Positions 1-8,391 of a DNA stretch of 64,000 nucleotides are shown one piece after another. The DNA comes from an uncultured Lachnospiraceae bacterium. GTDB lineage: Bacteria > Bacillota > Clostridia > Lachnospirales > Lachnospiraceae. The stretch spans positions 67,501 to 131,500 of the forward strand of contig CAJUBE010000008.1 of assembly GCA_910584725.1 (NCBI GenBank). The letters run 5' to 3'. The notes beneath the pieces are model-generated. The model was not told where the DNA came from, did not search any database, and saw only the letters and a list, made by a program, of their open reading frames with translations. Both the position numbers and the translations under genes were made by a program. Numbering within the stretch: position 1 is the first letter of the stretch; each line of letters starts with the position of its first letter.

Positions 1-486
1 AATACAACAGTTCTGGCCGCTTTGATCGGCCTGATCGCCTTTATGGCAGTTCTCACCATAGCAATCGACTTTTTTCTCCGCCGCAGGCGGGAGCGCCGCG
101 TCAGCCGGATGGACGAGCTGGAAGGACATGACTTTGAGTTTTTCTGCGCCGATTTACTGCGGGCGCAGGGTTTTATCGACGTGGAGGTAACCCGCGGCAG
201 CGGCGACTTCGGCGTGGACATTCTGGCGGAAAAAGACGGCGTCACCTACGCCATACAGCGCAAGCGCTACAGCAGCCCCGTCGGCGTGGAGGCCGTGCTG
301 CGCACCTACGGCGGACAGGCCTACTATGAGCGCATGGTAGGCGCGGTTATGACAAACCAATATTTCACCTCTCCGGCGGTAGAAGCCGCTAAAAAGCTGC
401 ACATCCTGCTCTGGGATCGGGGATATATGGATACCATGATAGAGGAAAGCAGCCCCCCGCGACAGCCGCAAGGCCGGTCAACATGA
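1..486 (+). CDS. Mrr-type restriction endonuclease-like membrane protein (5' end outside window)
   Basis: The reading frame is open from the first base, so the start probably lies upstream; a TTG at 22 is the only in-window start near the edge. An N-terminal hydrophobic helix is followed by a basic stretch (RRRRERR) and a compact Mrr/PD-(D/E)XK fold. The visible nuclease core is FGVDI followed by the QRK triad, close to the D...QxK signature of Mrr_cat proteins, after the family motif LEGHDFEFFCADLL. Such membrane-tethered Mrr-like proteins are common in Clostridia. A role in cleaving modified or foreign DNA is inferred from the fold only. It ends 52 bp before the esterase gene. Confidence 0.75.
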   Translation, partial: NTTVLAALIGLIAFMAVLTIAIDFFLRRRRERRVSRMDELEGHDFEFFCADLLRAQGFIDVEVTRGSGDFGVDILAEKDGVTYAIQRKRYSSPVGVEAVLRTYGGQAYYERMVGAVMTNQYFTSPAVEAAKKLHILLWDRGYMDTMIEESSPPRQPQGRST

Positions 487-538
487 CCTCGATTCACCGT
501 GAACAGAAATAAACAAAAAAAGAAAGGCAGAACAACCT

Positions 539-1666
539 ATGGACAATCTGAGAAAATACCCACTAAATGAAGTTCCACACTACAAGGTACACGGCCGCAC
601 GGTTCCCGGCGCCTGCCCGCTTCCCCTCTTTTTCAACGGAAGCGCGGTGGAGCTAAATGTGTCCGGCTCCGAGCTTTGGGCTGATCTGGAGGTTAGCTGG
701 CAGAACCTTGAAATGTGGGTGACCGTAGAGGTCAACGGCAAACTGATGAGCCGCCAGATGCTGATGCCGGGAAGCCAATCCCTGTGCCTGTTTCGCGGCA
801 TGAGCCCGGAGCCCGTCAAGAATGTGCGCCTCACCAGAGAGACACAGGCTATGGTTGAGGACGAGGACTGCTGCCTTATCGTTCGCGGCTTTCAGGCGGA
901 CGGAAACTTCCATCCCGTTCCCAAGAGAACATACACGCTTGAATTTGTGGGCGACAGCATTACCTCCGGGGAAGGCACCTACGGCCCGAAGGACGAATAT
1001 GACTGGATTCCCATGTACATGAGCTACAGCCGCGATTACGCCAAAATGACGGCGGATGCGCTGAACGCGGATGCCTATATCATTTCCAAGGGCGGCTGGG
1101 GTGTCCTCTCCGCCTGGGACAACAACCCGGACTGCAATATTCCCTCACGCTACGAACAGCTCTGCGGCATCTGCTGCGGTCCAAAAAATGAGAGTCTCGA
1201 TGCTTTTACACCCTACGATTTTTCTACAAGAAAAACGGACGCTGTCATCGTGAATCTCGGCACAAACGACGCCTCCGCCTTTCGGGAACCCGCCTGGCAC
1301 GATCCCGCCACAGGCCGCTCTTTTAAGCAGCACATGAATCCCGATGGCACTTACCTGGAAGAAGACCTAACCCGCTTTGAGGATGCCGTTGTCTCCTTCC
1401 TGCATATGCTGCGTAGATGTAACCCGCAGGCTCATATTGTCTGGTGTTACGGTATGCTGGGCTACGAACTATCCTTCGCAATCAATGACGCCATGACCCG
1501 CTACACAAGAGAAAGCGGTGATCACAATGTCATCTTCTTACAGCTCCCCAACACCACGGAGGAAACCGTCGGCTCCAACGGTCATCCGGGAGAGCTCTCA
1601 CACAGAAGGGCCGCGCGGGTGCTGACCGAGTATCTGAAGGATTATTTTAAAAATCAAACAGCGTAA
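539..1666 (+). CDS. SGNH/GDSL-family carbohydrate esterase (CE2-like)
   Basis: This 375-residue protein has the two-part layout of family-2 carbohydrate esterases: an N-terminal beta-rich domain (about 1-130) and an SGNH hydrolase domain. Block I is FVGDSITSGEGT with the nucleophile Ser near 140, a GTND block III lies near 240, and the catalytic His sits in GHPGELSH near 350. It probably removes acetyl groups from plant or microbial polysaccharide. No signal peptide is visible, so it may act on imported oligosaccharides. A purine-rich AAAGGCAG stretch precedes the ATG. A strong terminator follows it. Confidence 0.8.
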   Translation: MDNLRKYPLNEVPHYKVHGRTVPGACPLPLFFNGSAVELNVSGSELWADLEVSWQNLEMWVTVEVNGKLMSRQMLMPGSQSLCLFRGMSPEPVKNVRLTRETQAMVEDEDCCLIVRGFQADGNFHPVPKRTYTLEFVGDSITSGEGTYGPKDEYDWIPMYMSYSRDYAKMTADALNADAYIISKGGWGVLSAWDNNPDCNIPSRYEQLCGICCGPKNESLDAFTPYDFSTRKTDAVIVNLGTNDASAFREPAWHDPATGRSFKQHMNPDGTYLEEDLTRFEDAVVSFLHMLRRCNPQAHIVWCYGMLGYELSFAINDAMTRYTRESGDHNVIFLQLPNTTEETVGSNGHPGELSHRRAARVLTEYLKDYFKNQTA

Positions 1667-1685
1667 TCTAAGTACACGCCACACA

Positions 1686-1732
1686 AAAACAGCATTTCGG
1701 CATTATTGACTGCACTGCCGAAATGCTGTTTT
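1686..1732. terminator. Bidirectional rho-independent terminator
   Basis: A perfect 17-bp inverted repeat (arms 1686-1702 and 1716-1732) around a 13-nt loop is flanked by A/T runs on both sides. It lies between the convergent esterase and ROK kinase genes and can serve both. Confidence 0.85.
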
Positions 1733-1748
1733 ATCATCTGCATATTTT

Positions 1749-2627
1749 TTATCTCTGCCTTTCCAGCTCCATCATCCCCAGTTTCAGCGCGCCCATAATG
1801 CCCTGCTTGTCGTCCAGGCTCTGCACCACGATATAGCTGTCCAGATCCTCGATCTCCCTGGTCTTGATGTAACCGTTTAACAGCTCTTTAAACTTCGCGC
1901 GCACCATGGGAAGGAGCTGTGTCTGGTGCATCACACCGCCGCCCAGAATAATACGCTGCGGGGATACGAGCATCACATAATTCACAAGCGCCTGCGCAAT
2001 ATAATGCGCCTCCATCTCCCAGACCTCTGCCCGGTCGGCAAGCTCTATGGCCTTTTTACCCCATCTTCCCTCGATGGCAGGCCCTGCCGCCAGTCCCTCC
2101 ATACAGTTCTCGTGGAAGGGGCAGAAGCCTTTGTAGGTATCCTCCGGGAGCCTGCTCAAAAGTACATGTCCGCCCTCGGGGTGCATCATACCGTGCACAA
2201 GATTACCGTCCACAATCACGCCCACGCCCACACCGGTGCCAATCGTAATATAGATACAACTATGTAAGCCCTTCGCAATGCCCCAGGTGTACTCTCCCAG
2301 CGCAGAACCGTTGACATCCGTATCAAATCCCACCGGCACGCCAAGCTCCTTCTTAAATGCCCCTACGATATTGTAATTCTGCCACGCCAGCTTCGGTGTT
2401 GTCGTAATGTAACCGTAGGTTTCGGAATCCCTGTCCACGTCAATGGGACCAAAGCAGCCAATACCCAGTGCCTCAATCTGCTTCCCGCGAAAGAAATCCA
2501 GCAGTTTTGGTATCGTAATCTCCGGCGTTTCCGTAGGAATGGAAACCTGCTCCAGAATTTCACCGTTTTCGCTGCCAATCGCGCACACCATCTTGGTGCC
2601 GCCCGCCTCCAATGCACCTAATATCAT
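1749..2627 (-). CDS. ROK-family sugar kinase (fructokinase/glucokinase type)
   Basis: A 292-residue ROK kinase that phosphorylates a hexose using ATP. The N-terminus MILGALEAGGTKMVCA is the phosphate-binding motif of the fructokinase branch. The central IGTGVGVGVIVDG block and the cysteine-bearing zinc motif GFCPFHENCMEGLAAG are characteristic of ROK proteins. The start at 2627 is chosen because GGAGG lies directly upstream; an earlier in-frame ATG at 2678 would add 17 residues lacking family similarity. The gene stands alone between a terminator and a spacer with two near-identical 20-bp repeats. The exact sugar cannot be read from the sequence. Confidence 0.85.
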   Translation of the reverse strand: MILGALEAGGTKMVCAIGSENGEILEQVSIPTETPEITIPKLLDFFRGKQIEALGIGCFGPIDVDRDSETYGYITTTPKLAWQNYNIVGAFKKELGVPVGFDTDVNGSALGEYTWGIAKGLHSCIYITIGTGVGVGVIVDGNLVHGMMHPEGGHVLLSRLPEDTYKGFCPFHENCMEGLAAGPAIEGRWGKKAIELADRAEVWEMEAHYIAQALVNYVMLVSPQRIILGGGVMHQTQLLPMVRAKFKELLNGYIKTREIEDLDSYIVVQSLDDKQGIMGALKLGMMELERQR

Positions 2628-2670
2628 ATCGCTCCTCCATTCCGGGACATTTCCAGCCCCTCTTATTTTG

Positions 2671-2734
2671 ATGTCCAACCTACGCCCATTCGCGTTTCTC
2701 TCCTATTCGCAGCGTTCAACCTACGCCCATTGGC
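2671..2734. repeat. Direct repeat pair upstream of ROK kinase
   Basis: Two copies of CAACCTACGCCCATTSGC, one in the 2670s-2690s and one in the 2710s-2730s, lie in the 137-bp gap upstream of the ROK gene. They are spaced about 42 bp, or four helical turns. They could be operator half-sites or a small duplication. Confidence 0.4.
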
Positions 2735-2764
2735 AAAACACGTTTTCGCGCTCTGGCTGAACTG

Positions 2765-4129
2765 TCAGCTTACGATCTCCCTCGCCACAAACACGCCGCT
2801 GGCAGACGCGTGGGACAGGGAATGGGTCACACCGCTGCCGTCCCCGATGATATAAAGCCCTCTGTGTTTCGTCTCCAGATGCTCGTCAATCTCCACTTCC
2901 ATATTGTAAAATTTCACCTCCACGCCGTAAAGCAGCGTATCGTCGTTTGCCGTGCCGGGCGCAATCTTGTCAAGCGCATAGATCATCTCGATGATGCCGT
3001 CCAGAATCCGCTTGGGGAGTACGAGGCTTAAGTCCCCCGGCGTGGCGGCGAGCGTGGGCTCTATGATACCCTCCTCGATCCGCTTGGCATTGCTTCTCCT
3101 GCCCCGCACCAGATCCCCGAACCGCTGTACGATCACGCCGCCGCCCAGCATGTTGGAAAGTCTGGCAATACTCTCCCCGTAGCCGTTACTGTCCTTAAAC
3201 GGCTCCGAAAAATGCTTCGCCACAAGAAGCGCAAAGTTGGTATTTTCCGTCTGCTTCTCCACCCCCTCATAGCTGTGGCCGTTCACTGTCACAATCCCGT
3301 TCGTATTTTCATTTACCACAATGCCATGGGGATTCATACAGAAGGTTCTCACACTATCCTCAAACTTTTCCGTGCGGTAAACGATCTTGCTCTCATACAG
3401 TTCGTCCGTCAGATGGGAAAAAATCACCGCCGGAAGCTCCACCCGCACGCCGATATCCACACGGTTCGATTTCGTATGGATGTCAAGCTCCTCACAAACC
3501 TTCTCCATCCATTTGCTGCCGCTTCGCCCCACAGATATGACGCATTTGTCACATTCGTGTGCATCCTTATCACAGATCACACGATAGCCGTCCTCCGTCC
3601 GCTCCACCGACCGAACCGGCGTGTCAAAATGAAACTCCACTCTGTCCTTCAATTCCGCATACAGATTTTCGAGAACCACATAATTGATATCCGTCCCCAG
3701 ATGGCGCACGGAGGCATCCAGCAGATTCAAGCCGTTCTGCAGGCACAGCTTTTTAAAATGCGTGCCCGCCGTGGAGTACAGCTTCGTCCCCTCGCCGCCA
3801 TATTTCATATTAATCTCATCCACATAGCGCATCAGCTCGATGGCCTTTTTCTTGCCCACATATTCATGAAGCGTTCCGCCGAAATCGTTGGTGATATTAT
3901 ACTTTCCGTCAGAAAAGGCACCCGCGCCGCCAAAGCCGCTCATAATCGAACAGCAGGAACATTTCACGCAGGATTTCACCTTGTCGCCGTCTATGGGACA
4001 GTGTCTCTTTTCCAGCGCGTGTCCCGCCTCGAATACCGCTATCTTTAAATCCGGCTTTTTTTGTGTCAGCTCGTAGGCCGTGTATATACCGCCCGGTCCC
4101 GCACCGACAATAATCACGTCGTATCTCAT
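2765..4129 (-). CDS. NAD(P)/FAD-dependent oxidoreductase, COG2509 type
   Basis: The protein (about 454 residues) opens with a Rossmann FAD-binding motif, MRYDVIIVGAGPGGIYTAYE, and contains the cysteine-rich CPIDGDKVKSCVKCSCC segment, both typical of the 'uncharacterised FAD-dependent dehydrogenase' family COG2509. A second nucleotide-binding block (CDKCVISVGRSGS) and a C-terminal GDGSGVTHSLSHA segment complete the fold. The cysteine cluster may bind a metal or Fe-S cluster. The start at 4129 is preceded by GGAGGG. The substrate is unknown. It stands alone, divergent from the SulP transporter. Confidence 0.8.
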   Translation of the reverse strand: MRYDVIIVGAGPGGIYTAYELTQKKPDLKIAVFEAGHALEKRHCPIDGDKVKSCVKCSCCSIMSGFGGAGAFSDGKYNITNDFGGTLHEYVGKKKAIELMRYVDEINMKYGGEGTKLYSTAGTHFKKLCLQNGLNLLDASVRHLGTDINYVVLENLYAELKDRVEFHFDTPVRSVERTEDGYRVICDKDAHECDKCVISVGRSGSKWMEKVCEELDIHTKSNRVDIGVRVELPAVIFSHLTDELYESKIVYRTEKFEDSVRTFCMNPHGIVVNENTNGIVTVNGHSYEGVEKQTENTNFALLVAKHFSEPFKDSNGYGESIARLSNMLGGGVIVQRFGDLVRGRRSNAKRIEEGIIEPTLAATPGDLSLVLPKRILDGIIEMIYALDKIAPGTANDDTLLYGVEVKFYNMEVEIDEHLETKHRGLYIIGDGSGVTHSLSHASASGVFVAREIVS

Positions 4130-4358
4130 ACGCAGCACCCTCCAAACCATTGTCCGTTCCCTGTTTTCACCCGCTTTTATCCTAACACAAACGACAGCCG
4201 CGGGCAATAAGAACTGCCCTTTTTACCGTACGAAAAACTACTTGAAAAAAGCGATAAATGGTACTATGATGGAAACGTTGGCGTGCCCGGGCGCAGACAG
4301 ATAGAAACGTGCGGCCGGACATGCGAAAAATACACAACGAAACGGGAGTTCATTTACT

Positions 4359-5999
4359 ATGGAAAAGCTAAAACCGAAATTGTTTTCTGTCATGAAAACA
4401 TACACAAAAGAACAGTTCATCAAGGACGTGATTGCCGGCATCATTGTCGCCATCATCGCTCTGCCCCTGTCCATCGCTCTGGCGCTGGCGTCGGGCGTCG
4501 GTCCCGAACAGGGTATCTATACTGCCATTGTCGCGGGCTTCCTGATCTCCTTTCTGGGCGGAAGCCGCGTCCAGATCGCAGGGCCTACGGCAGCCTTCGC
4601 CACCATTGTTGCGGGAATTGTCGCCACAAAGGGCATGGACGGTCTGATTCTGGCCACCATCCTTGCAGGCATCATTCTGGTTGCCATGGGTTTCCTGCGC
4701 CTCGGCAATCTGATCAAATATATTCCCTACACCATCACCACTGGCTTTACGGCGGGCATTGCCGTCACCATTGCCATCGGACAGATCAAAGACTTTCTGG
4801 GGCTGACTTATCCCGAGGGAACCGTAACGATCGAAACGATGGAAAAAATGGAAGCCGTTATCAGAAATATCTCGACCATTAACGTGCAGGCGCTCATCGT
4901 AGGACTGGTCTGCCTTGTCATTCTGATCATATGGCCCTACATTAACAAAACGATCCCCGGCTCCCTGATTGCCGTGATTGTCGGTATCCTGATGGTAAAG
5001 CTTCTGCGTATGCATGTGAATACCATCGGTGACCTTTATGAAATCAGCAATAAGCTGCCGAGTTTCCACCTGCCTTCCTTCACCATGAAGGACGTGGGCG
5101 ATATCCTGCCGGACGCTTTCACGATCGCAATTCTTGCCGCCATCGAATCTCTGCTCTCCTGCGTGGTTTCAGACAGCATGATAAACTCCAAACACCGCTC
5201 CAACATGGAGCTGATCGCACAGGGCGTGGGCAACATCGGCTCCGCCCTTTTCGGAGGCATTCCCGCCACAGGCGCGATCGCAAGGACGGCCGCCAACATC
5301 AAAAACGGCGGGCGCACGCCTGTTGCCGGGATAGTGCACTCCATTACTCTTGTGCTGATTCTTGTGATCCTGATGCCCTACGCGGCTCTGATCCCCATGC
5401 CCTGTATTGCCGCCATCCTGTTTATGGTGGCCTACAACATGAGCGGCTGGCGCACCTTTGTGAATCTGGTGAAATCCTCCCCCAAGAGCGACATTATCGT
5501 ATTGGTGCTCAGTTTTGTACTTACCGTCGTCTTTGATCTGGTGCTCGCTATCGAGGTGGGCATCCTTCTCGCCGCCATTCTCTTTATGAAACGCATGAGT
5601 GAAGTAACAGAGGTGGAGGGCTGGAAGTATATGGACGAGGAGGACGACCCCGACGCCCTCTCGCTGCGCGTGGTACCGGAACACACCCTTGTTTATGAGA
5701 TCTCCGGACCTATGTTTTTCGCTGCGGCGGATAAAATTCTGCGCATATCTCTGCGCGATGACACCACTTGTCTGATTCTGCGGATGCGCAGCGTGAACGC
5801 CATCGACGCGACAGCTATGCACTCTCTGACGGAGCTTTTAGACAAATGCGAAGGGAGAGGCATCCGTGTCATCCTCTCCCATGTAAATGAACAGCCGAAA
5901 AAAGTCATGGACAAGGCGGGTTTCACCGCGCGCATCGGTGAGGAGAACTTCTGCTCCCACATTGACGAGGCGCTGGAAGCGGCTGGCAGGCACGCGTAA
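4359..5999 (+). CDS. SulP-family inorganic anion transporter with STAS domain
   Basis: This 546-residue membrane protein has an N-terminal transporter domain (about 20-410), including the conserved start of the SulP fold (IALPLSIALALASGVGPEQG) and the IPATGAIARTAANIKNGGRT segment. A cytoplasmic STAS domain follows (about 435-546), with the nucleotide-loop-like LRMRSVNAIDATAMHSL. SulP proteins import sulfate, bicarbonate or other anions; which one is carried here cannot be told. The ribosome site is weak (GGGAG about 13 bases upstream). Neighbours give no substrate hint. Confidence 0.88.
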   Translation: MEKLKPKLFSVMKTYTKEQFIKDVIAGIIVAIIALPLSIALALASGVGPEQGIYTAIVAGFLISFLGGSRVQIAGPTAAFATIVAGIVATKGMDGLILATILAGIILVAMGFLRLGNLIKYIPYTITTGFTAGIAVTIAIGQIKDFLGLTYPEGTVTIETMEKMEAVIRNISTINVQALIVGLVCLVILIIWPYINKTIPGSLIAVIVGILMVKLLRMHVNTIGDLYEISNKLPSFHLPSFTMKDVGDILPDAFTIAILAAIESLLSCVVSDSMINSKHRSNMELIAQGVGNIGSALFGGIPATGAIARTAANIKNGGRTPVAGIVHSITLVLILVILMPYAALIPMPCIAAILFMVAYNMSGWRTFVNLVKSSPKSDIIVLVLSFVLTVVFDLVLAIEVGILLAAILFMKRMSEVTEVEGWKYMDEEDDPDALSLRVVPEHTLVYEISGPMFFAAADKILRISLRDDTTCLILRMRSVNAIDATAMHSLTELLDKCEGRGIRVILSHVNEQPKKVMDKAGFTARIGEENFCSHIDEALEAAGRHA

Positions 6000-6043
6000 C
6001 TGCGCGGTCTGCCATATCCTACTTTCCCTCCCCTTCTCCTTCC

Positions 6044-6247
6044 CTACACTTTCTCAAAAGCCACTGTCTGCTCTTTCATGGAAATTTTTCCGACCTTATA
6101 GCCATATGCAGACAGTTCCTTTTTATATGTCAAAAAGGAATGATCAATTGGCAGACCTGCAATTTCCTCAATCTCGGCATAAGTCAGCTTGAAGCTGTCC
6201 GTTCCATTTTCTTTTACCCAATTCCATAACGGGTCATACTTACTCAT
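6044..6247 (-). CDS. Small DUF7662-like protein
   Basis: A 67-residue protein beginning MSKYDPLWNWVKENG, with the family-like elements FKLTYAEIEEIAG and DHSFLTYKKEL. This matches my memory of small winged-helix-like DUF7662 proteins, whose function is unknown. Its ATG lies inside the last codons of the uridine phosphorylase gene (8-bp overlap), so the two are probably translationally coupled. Assignment to the named family is from pattern memory and moderately secure. Confidence 0.65.
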   Translation of the reverse strand: MSKYDPLWNWVKENGTDSFKLTYAEIEEIAGLPIDHSFLTYKKELSAYGYKVGKISMKEQTVAFEKV

Positions 6248-7010
6248 TCCGCATCAGTTCCCTTACCGCCTCCACAGCCACCCGAATCGCCATATCCGTA
6301 TCGTGCACCACCGGGTTTTCCAGCCCCAGCTTCTCCCGCTCCTGATTTGCCACCACAAGAAAACAGGAGCCCGCCCGCACCCGCAGATAACTCGCCACGG
6401 TAAACAGCGCCGCGGACTCCATCTCGGAGGCGAGACAGCCCAGCCGTTTCCACGCCTCCCATTTGTTCATCAGTTCATAGCTGACCGGCTTCGTCTCCGG
6501 CTCGTGCTGTCCGTAAAAAGAATCCTTCGCCTGCACCACACCCGCATGGAACGGATAACCCTTGGCTTTCGCCGCCTCCACCAGCGCATTGGTCACCGCA
6601 AGGTCCGGCACCGCCGGAAACTCGATGGGCGCATACTCTCTGCTCGTTCCCTCCATGCGGATGGCTCCGGTGGCAATCACGATATCCCCGCTCTTTACCT
6701 CCGTCTGCATGCCGCCGCAGGTGCCGATGCGCAGAAACGTGTCCGCGCCGCAGCGCACGAGCTCCTCCATAGCGATAGCCGCCGAAGGCCCGCCGATCCC
6801 TGTCGAAGTCACACTGACCTTCACCCCGTCAAGAGTTCCCGTGTAAGTGATATATTCCCTGTTGTCCGCAATTAAAACAGGATCGTCAAAATACTGCGCG
6901 ATCTTCACACAGCGTTTGGGATCGCCGGGCATAATCACATAGCGCCCCACCTCTCCCTGCGCCACCTGTATATGGTACTGTCTGCTTGCATCTTCCGAAT
7001 AATTCTTCAT
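6240..7010 (-). CDS. udp: Uridine phosphorylase
   Basis: A 256-residue nucleoside phosphorylase of the PNP/UDP family, which cleaves uridine with phosphate to uracil and ribose-1-phosphate in pyrimidine salvage. Visible signatures are the phosphate-binding MPGDPKRC near residue 30, IGTCGGMQ near 95 and the substrate segment CLASEMESAALF near 195, where Glu-Met-Glu contacts the ribose. GGAGG lies just upstream of the ATG. The DUF7662-like gene overlaps its 3' end by 8 bp. Confidence 0.88.
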   Translation of the reverse strand: MKNYSEDASRQYHIQVAQGEVGRYVIMPGDPKRCVKIAQYFDDPVLIADNREYITYTGTLDGVKVSVTSTGIGGPSAAIAMEELVRCGADTFLRIGTCGGMQTEVKSGDIVIATGAIRMEGTSREYAPIEFPAVPDLAVTNALVEAAKAKGYPFHAGVVQAKDSFYGQHEPETKPVSYELMNKWEAWKRLGCLASEMESAALFTVASYLRVRAGSCFLVVANQEREKLGLENPVVHDTDMAIRVAVEAVRELMRNE

Positions 7011-7122
7011 ACTAACCTCCCTGCTGCCGCTGTCTGTAAATCCGACTTGTCCCGCTCATTCATAAAAATGCTATAGTTCAATTATACAGATTTTCCGGCA
7101 TAAAGGAAAGATTATATTTGTT

Positions 7123-7620
7123 TTAAGACGTCCACTCAATCGTCCCGCAGGCTATTTTGTCACCGGAATTTCCGGAGGGCTGGGAAATAAAGTCGTCGGG
7201 CTTTGCATGGATAATGACAGATCTTCCGATAATCTCCTGAATGGTATACCGCTTATCATAAAATACGCTGAAGGCATATCCCTGATTGCCGAGAAGAGGC
7301 GGCATGTCTCCGGCATGATCGGGATGCGGCATATTTCCTGGATTATAGTGCAGTCCCGTATGGCTGAAATGGTCGCTGCAGTCTCCCGAATCGTGTATAT
7401 GCATCGCGTAAAAATTGCTGGAACCGGGCTGATTCACATTGGGAAGCCCGAAAATTTCCGCCTCCACCAGCACGCCGCCGTAAGTAGTGTGATAAAATTT
7501 AACGGCGCCGCTCAAATCGGGATTCTGCTCCCCGCCTCTGATCCACGCGATGGCTCCCGGATGGTTACGCATTAGAAGCTGTGTGAAAACGGCTCCCGGT
7601 GTCATATCGTAATTGGTCAT
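7123..7620 (-). CDS. Cu/Zn superoxide dismutase-like protein
   Basis: About 165 residues with the Cu/Zn-SOD layout: AMHIHDSGDC supplies two copper histidines and the first disulfide cysteine, HYNP begins the zinc loop with further histidines and an aspartate, IIHAK gives the last copper histidine, and IACGTIEW is the C-terminal signature. The position usually held by the catalytic arginine (GxRxACG) is lysine here. There is no signal peptide, so it is predicted cytoplasmic. The start at 7620 has AGGAG upstream; an upstream in-frame ATG at 7668 lacks such support. Activity is uncertain because of the Arg-to-Lys change. Confidence 0.8.
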   Translation of the reverse strand: MTNYDMTPGAVFTQLLMRNHPGAIAWIRGGEQNPDLSGAVKFYHTTYGGVLVEAEIFGLPNVNQPGSSNFYAMHIHDSGDCSDHFSHTGLHYNPGNMPHPDHAGDMPPLLGNQGYAFSVFYDKRYTIQEIIGRSVIIHAKPDDFISQPSGNSGDKIACGTIEWTS

Positions 7621-7688
7621 AAGAATAACTCCTATGTGTTTTAAGGCTATCTTATGATGATTTTGCAAAGTGGTGCCTCGCAGTCAGA

Positions 7689-8195
7689 CTACATATTTTC
7701 CAGGAAAAACGCCGTCCCGCTCACAACCCGCTCCGATATGAGCAGAAGCCTGCTTTTCAGAAAAGGCGTGAGAGCTTCCCGCGCCGCCTGTACATCCGCC
7801 GCCTCGTTGTTTCCGTCCGTAAATACAAGCACCACTTTGCTTCTCGCGTGAAACTTTTTTAAATAGGCAAACAATTCTTCATATTTCTTTTTTTGCGGGC
7901 AGGCATGGTAATCCTGAAACGCACCGCCTGTCATAAGCATTGCCATAGGCGTCACCTCCGACGTCATCTCCTGCCCCCAGAATACCAGATTCAGCCGGAC
8001 ATTCCGAAAAATCTCATTGCCTCTTTTCAGCGCTTTTACAACGGCCGCTGCCGCGTCCTGAAAGTCCGTCTTCTCCATGGACGTATCAATCACGATCGTC
8101 ATTTCCAGATTTCCGCCGCGGTAATTTCCCGGCACATGCAAAATGGCATCTACCCGCTTTGCAATCTGCAGCGCACCTATCTCTGTCAGTTCCAT
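7689..8195 (-). CDS. vWA-like protein of unknown function
   Basis: A 168-residue protein with a von Willebrand A-type pattern: MTIVIDTSMEKTDF resembles the first MIDAS strand (DxSxx), VRLNLVFWG fits a central strand, and VVLVFTDGNNEAADV matches the third MIDAS element. The start at 8195 is preceded by GGGAGGGAGG; the longer upstream frame runs into the divergent hemerythrin gene and is unlikely to be translated. It may bind a metal and a partner protein. No catalytic signature is visible. Confidence 0.6.
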   Translation of the reverse strand: MELTEIGALQIAKRVDAILHVPGNYRGGNLEMTIVIDTSMEKTDFQDAAAAVVKALKRGNEIFRNVRLNLVFWGQEMTSEVTPMAMLMTGGAFQDYHACPQKKKYEELFAYLKKFHARSKVVLVFTDGNNEAADVQAAREALTPFLKSRLLLISERVVSGTAFFLENM

Positions 8196-8391
8196 ACATT
8201 CACATCCTCCCTCCCGGCAGCCGCCAAGATGCCGGATCAATCCCCGGCCGGTTTTAAGCAAATTGCCCGGCTCGCTGCCCACCGAAATAAAATACGACAC
8301 ATTTCTCCACACTTCGACATATAGTATAGCAACAACAAAACCCACTTGCGAATCCGACAAGCCTTGGGAAGCAATGGAGCAAGGAGCAGAT

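Noticed and set aside
3212..4048. Long plus-strand ORF opposite the COG2509 flavoprotein
   Set aside because: Antisense shadow: the minus strand has clear FAD motifs and a ribosome site; the plus frame has none.
4368..5069. Minus-strand ORF within the SulP gene
   Set aside because: Repetitive His/Asp/Asn composition typical of a reverse reading of membrane-helix codons.
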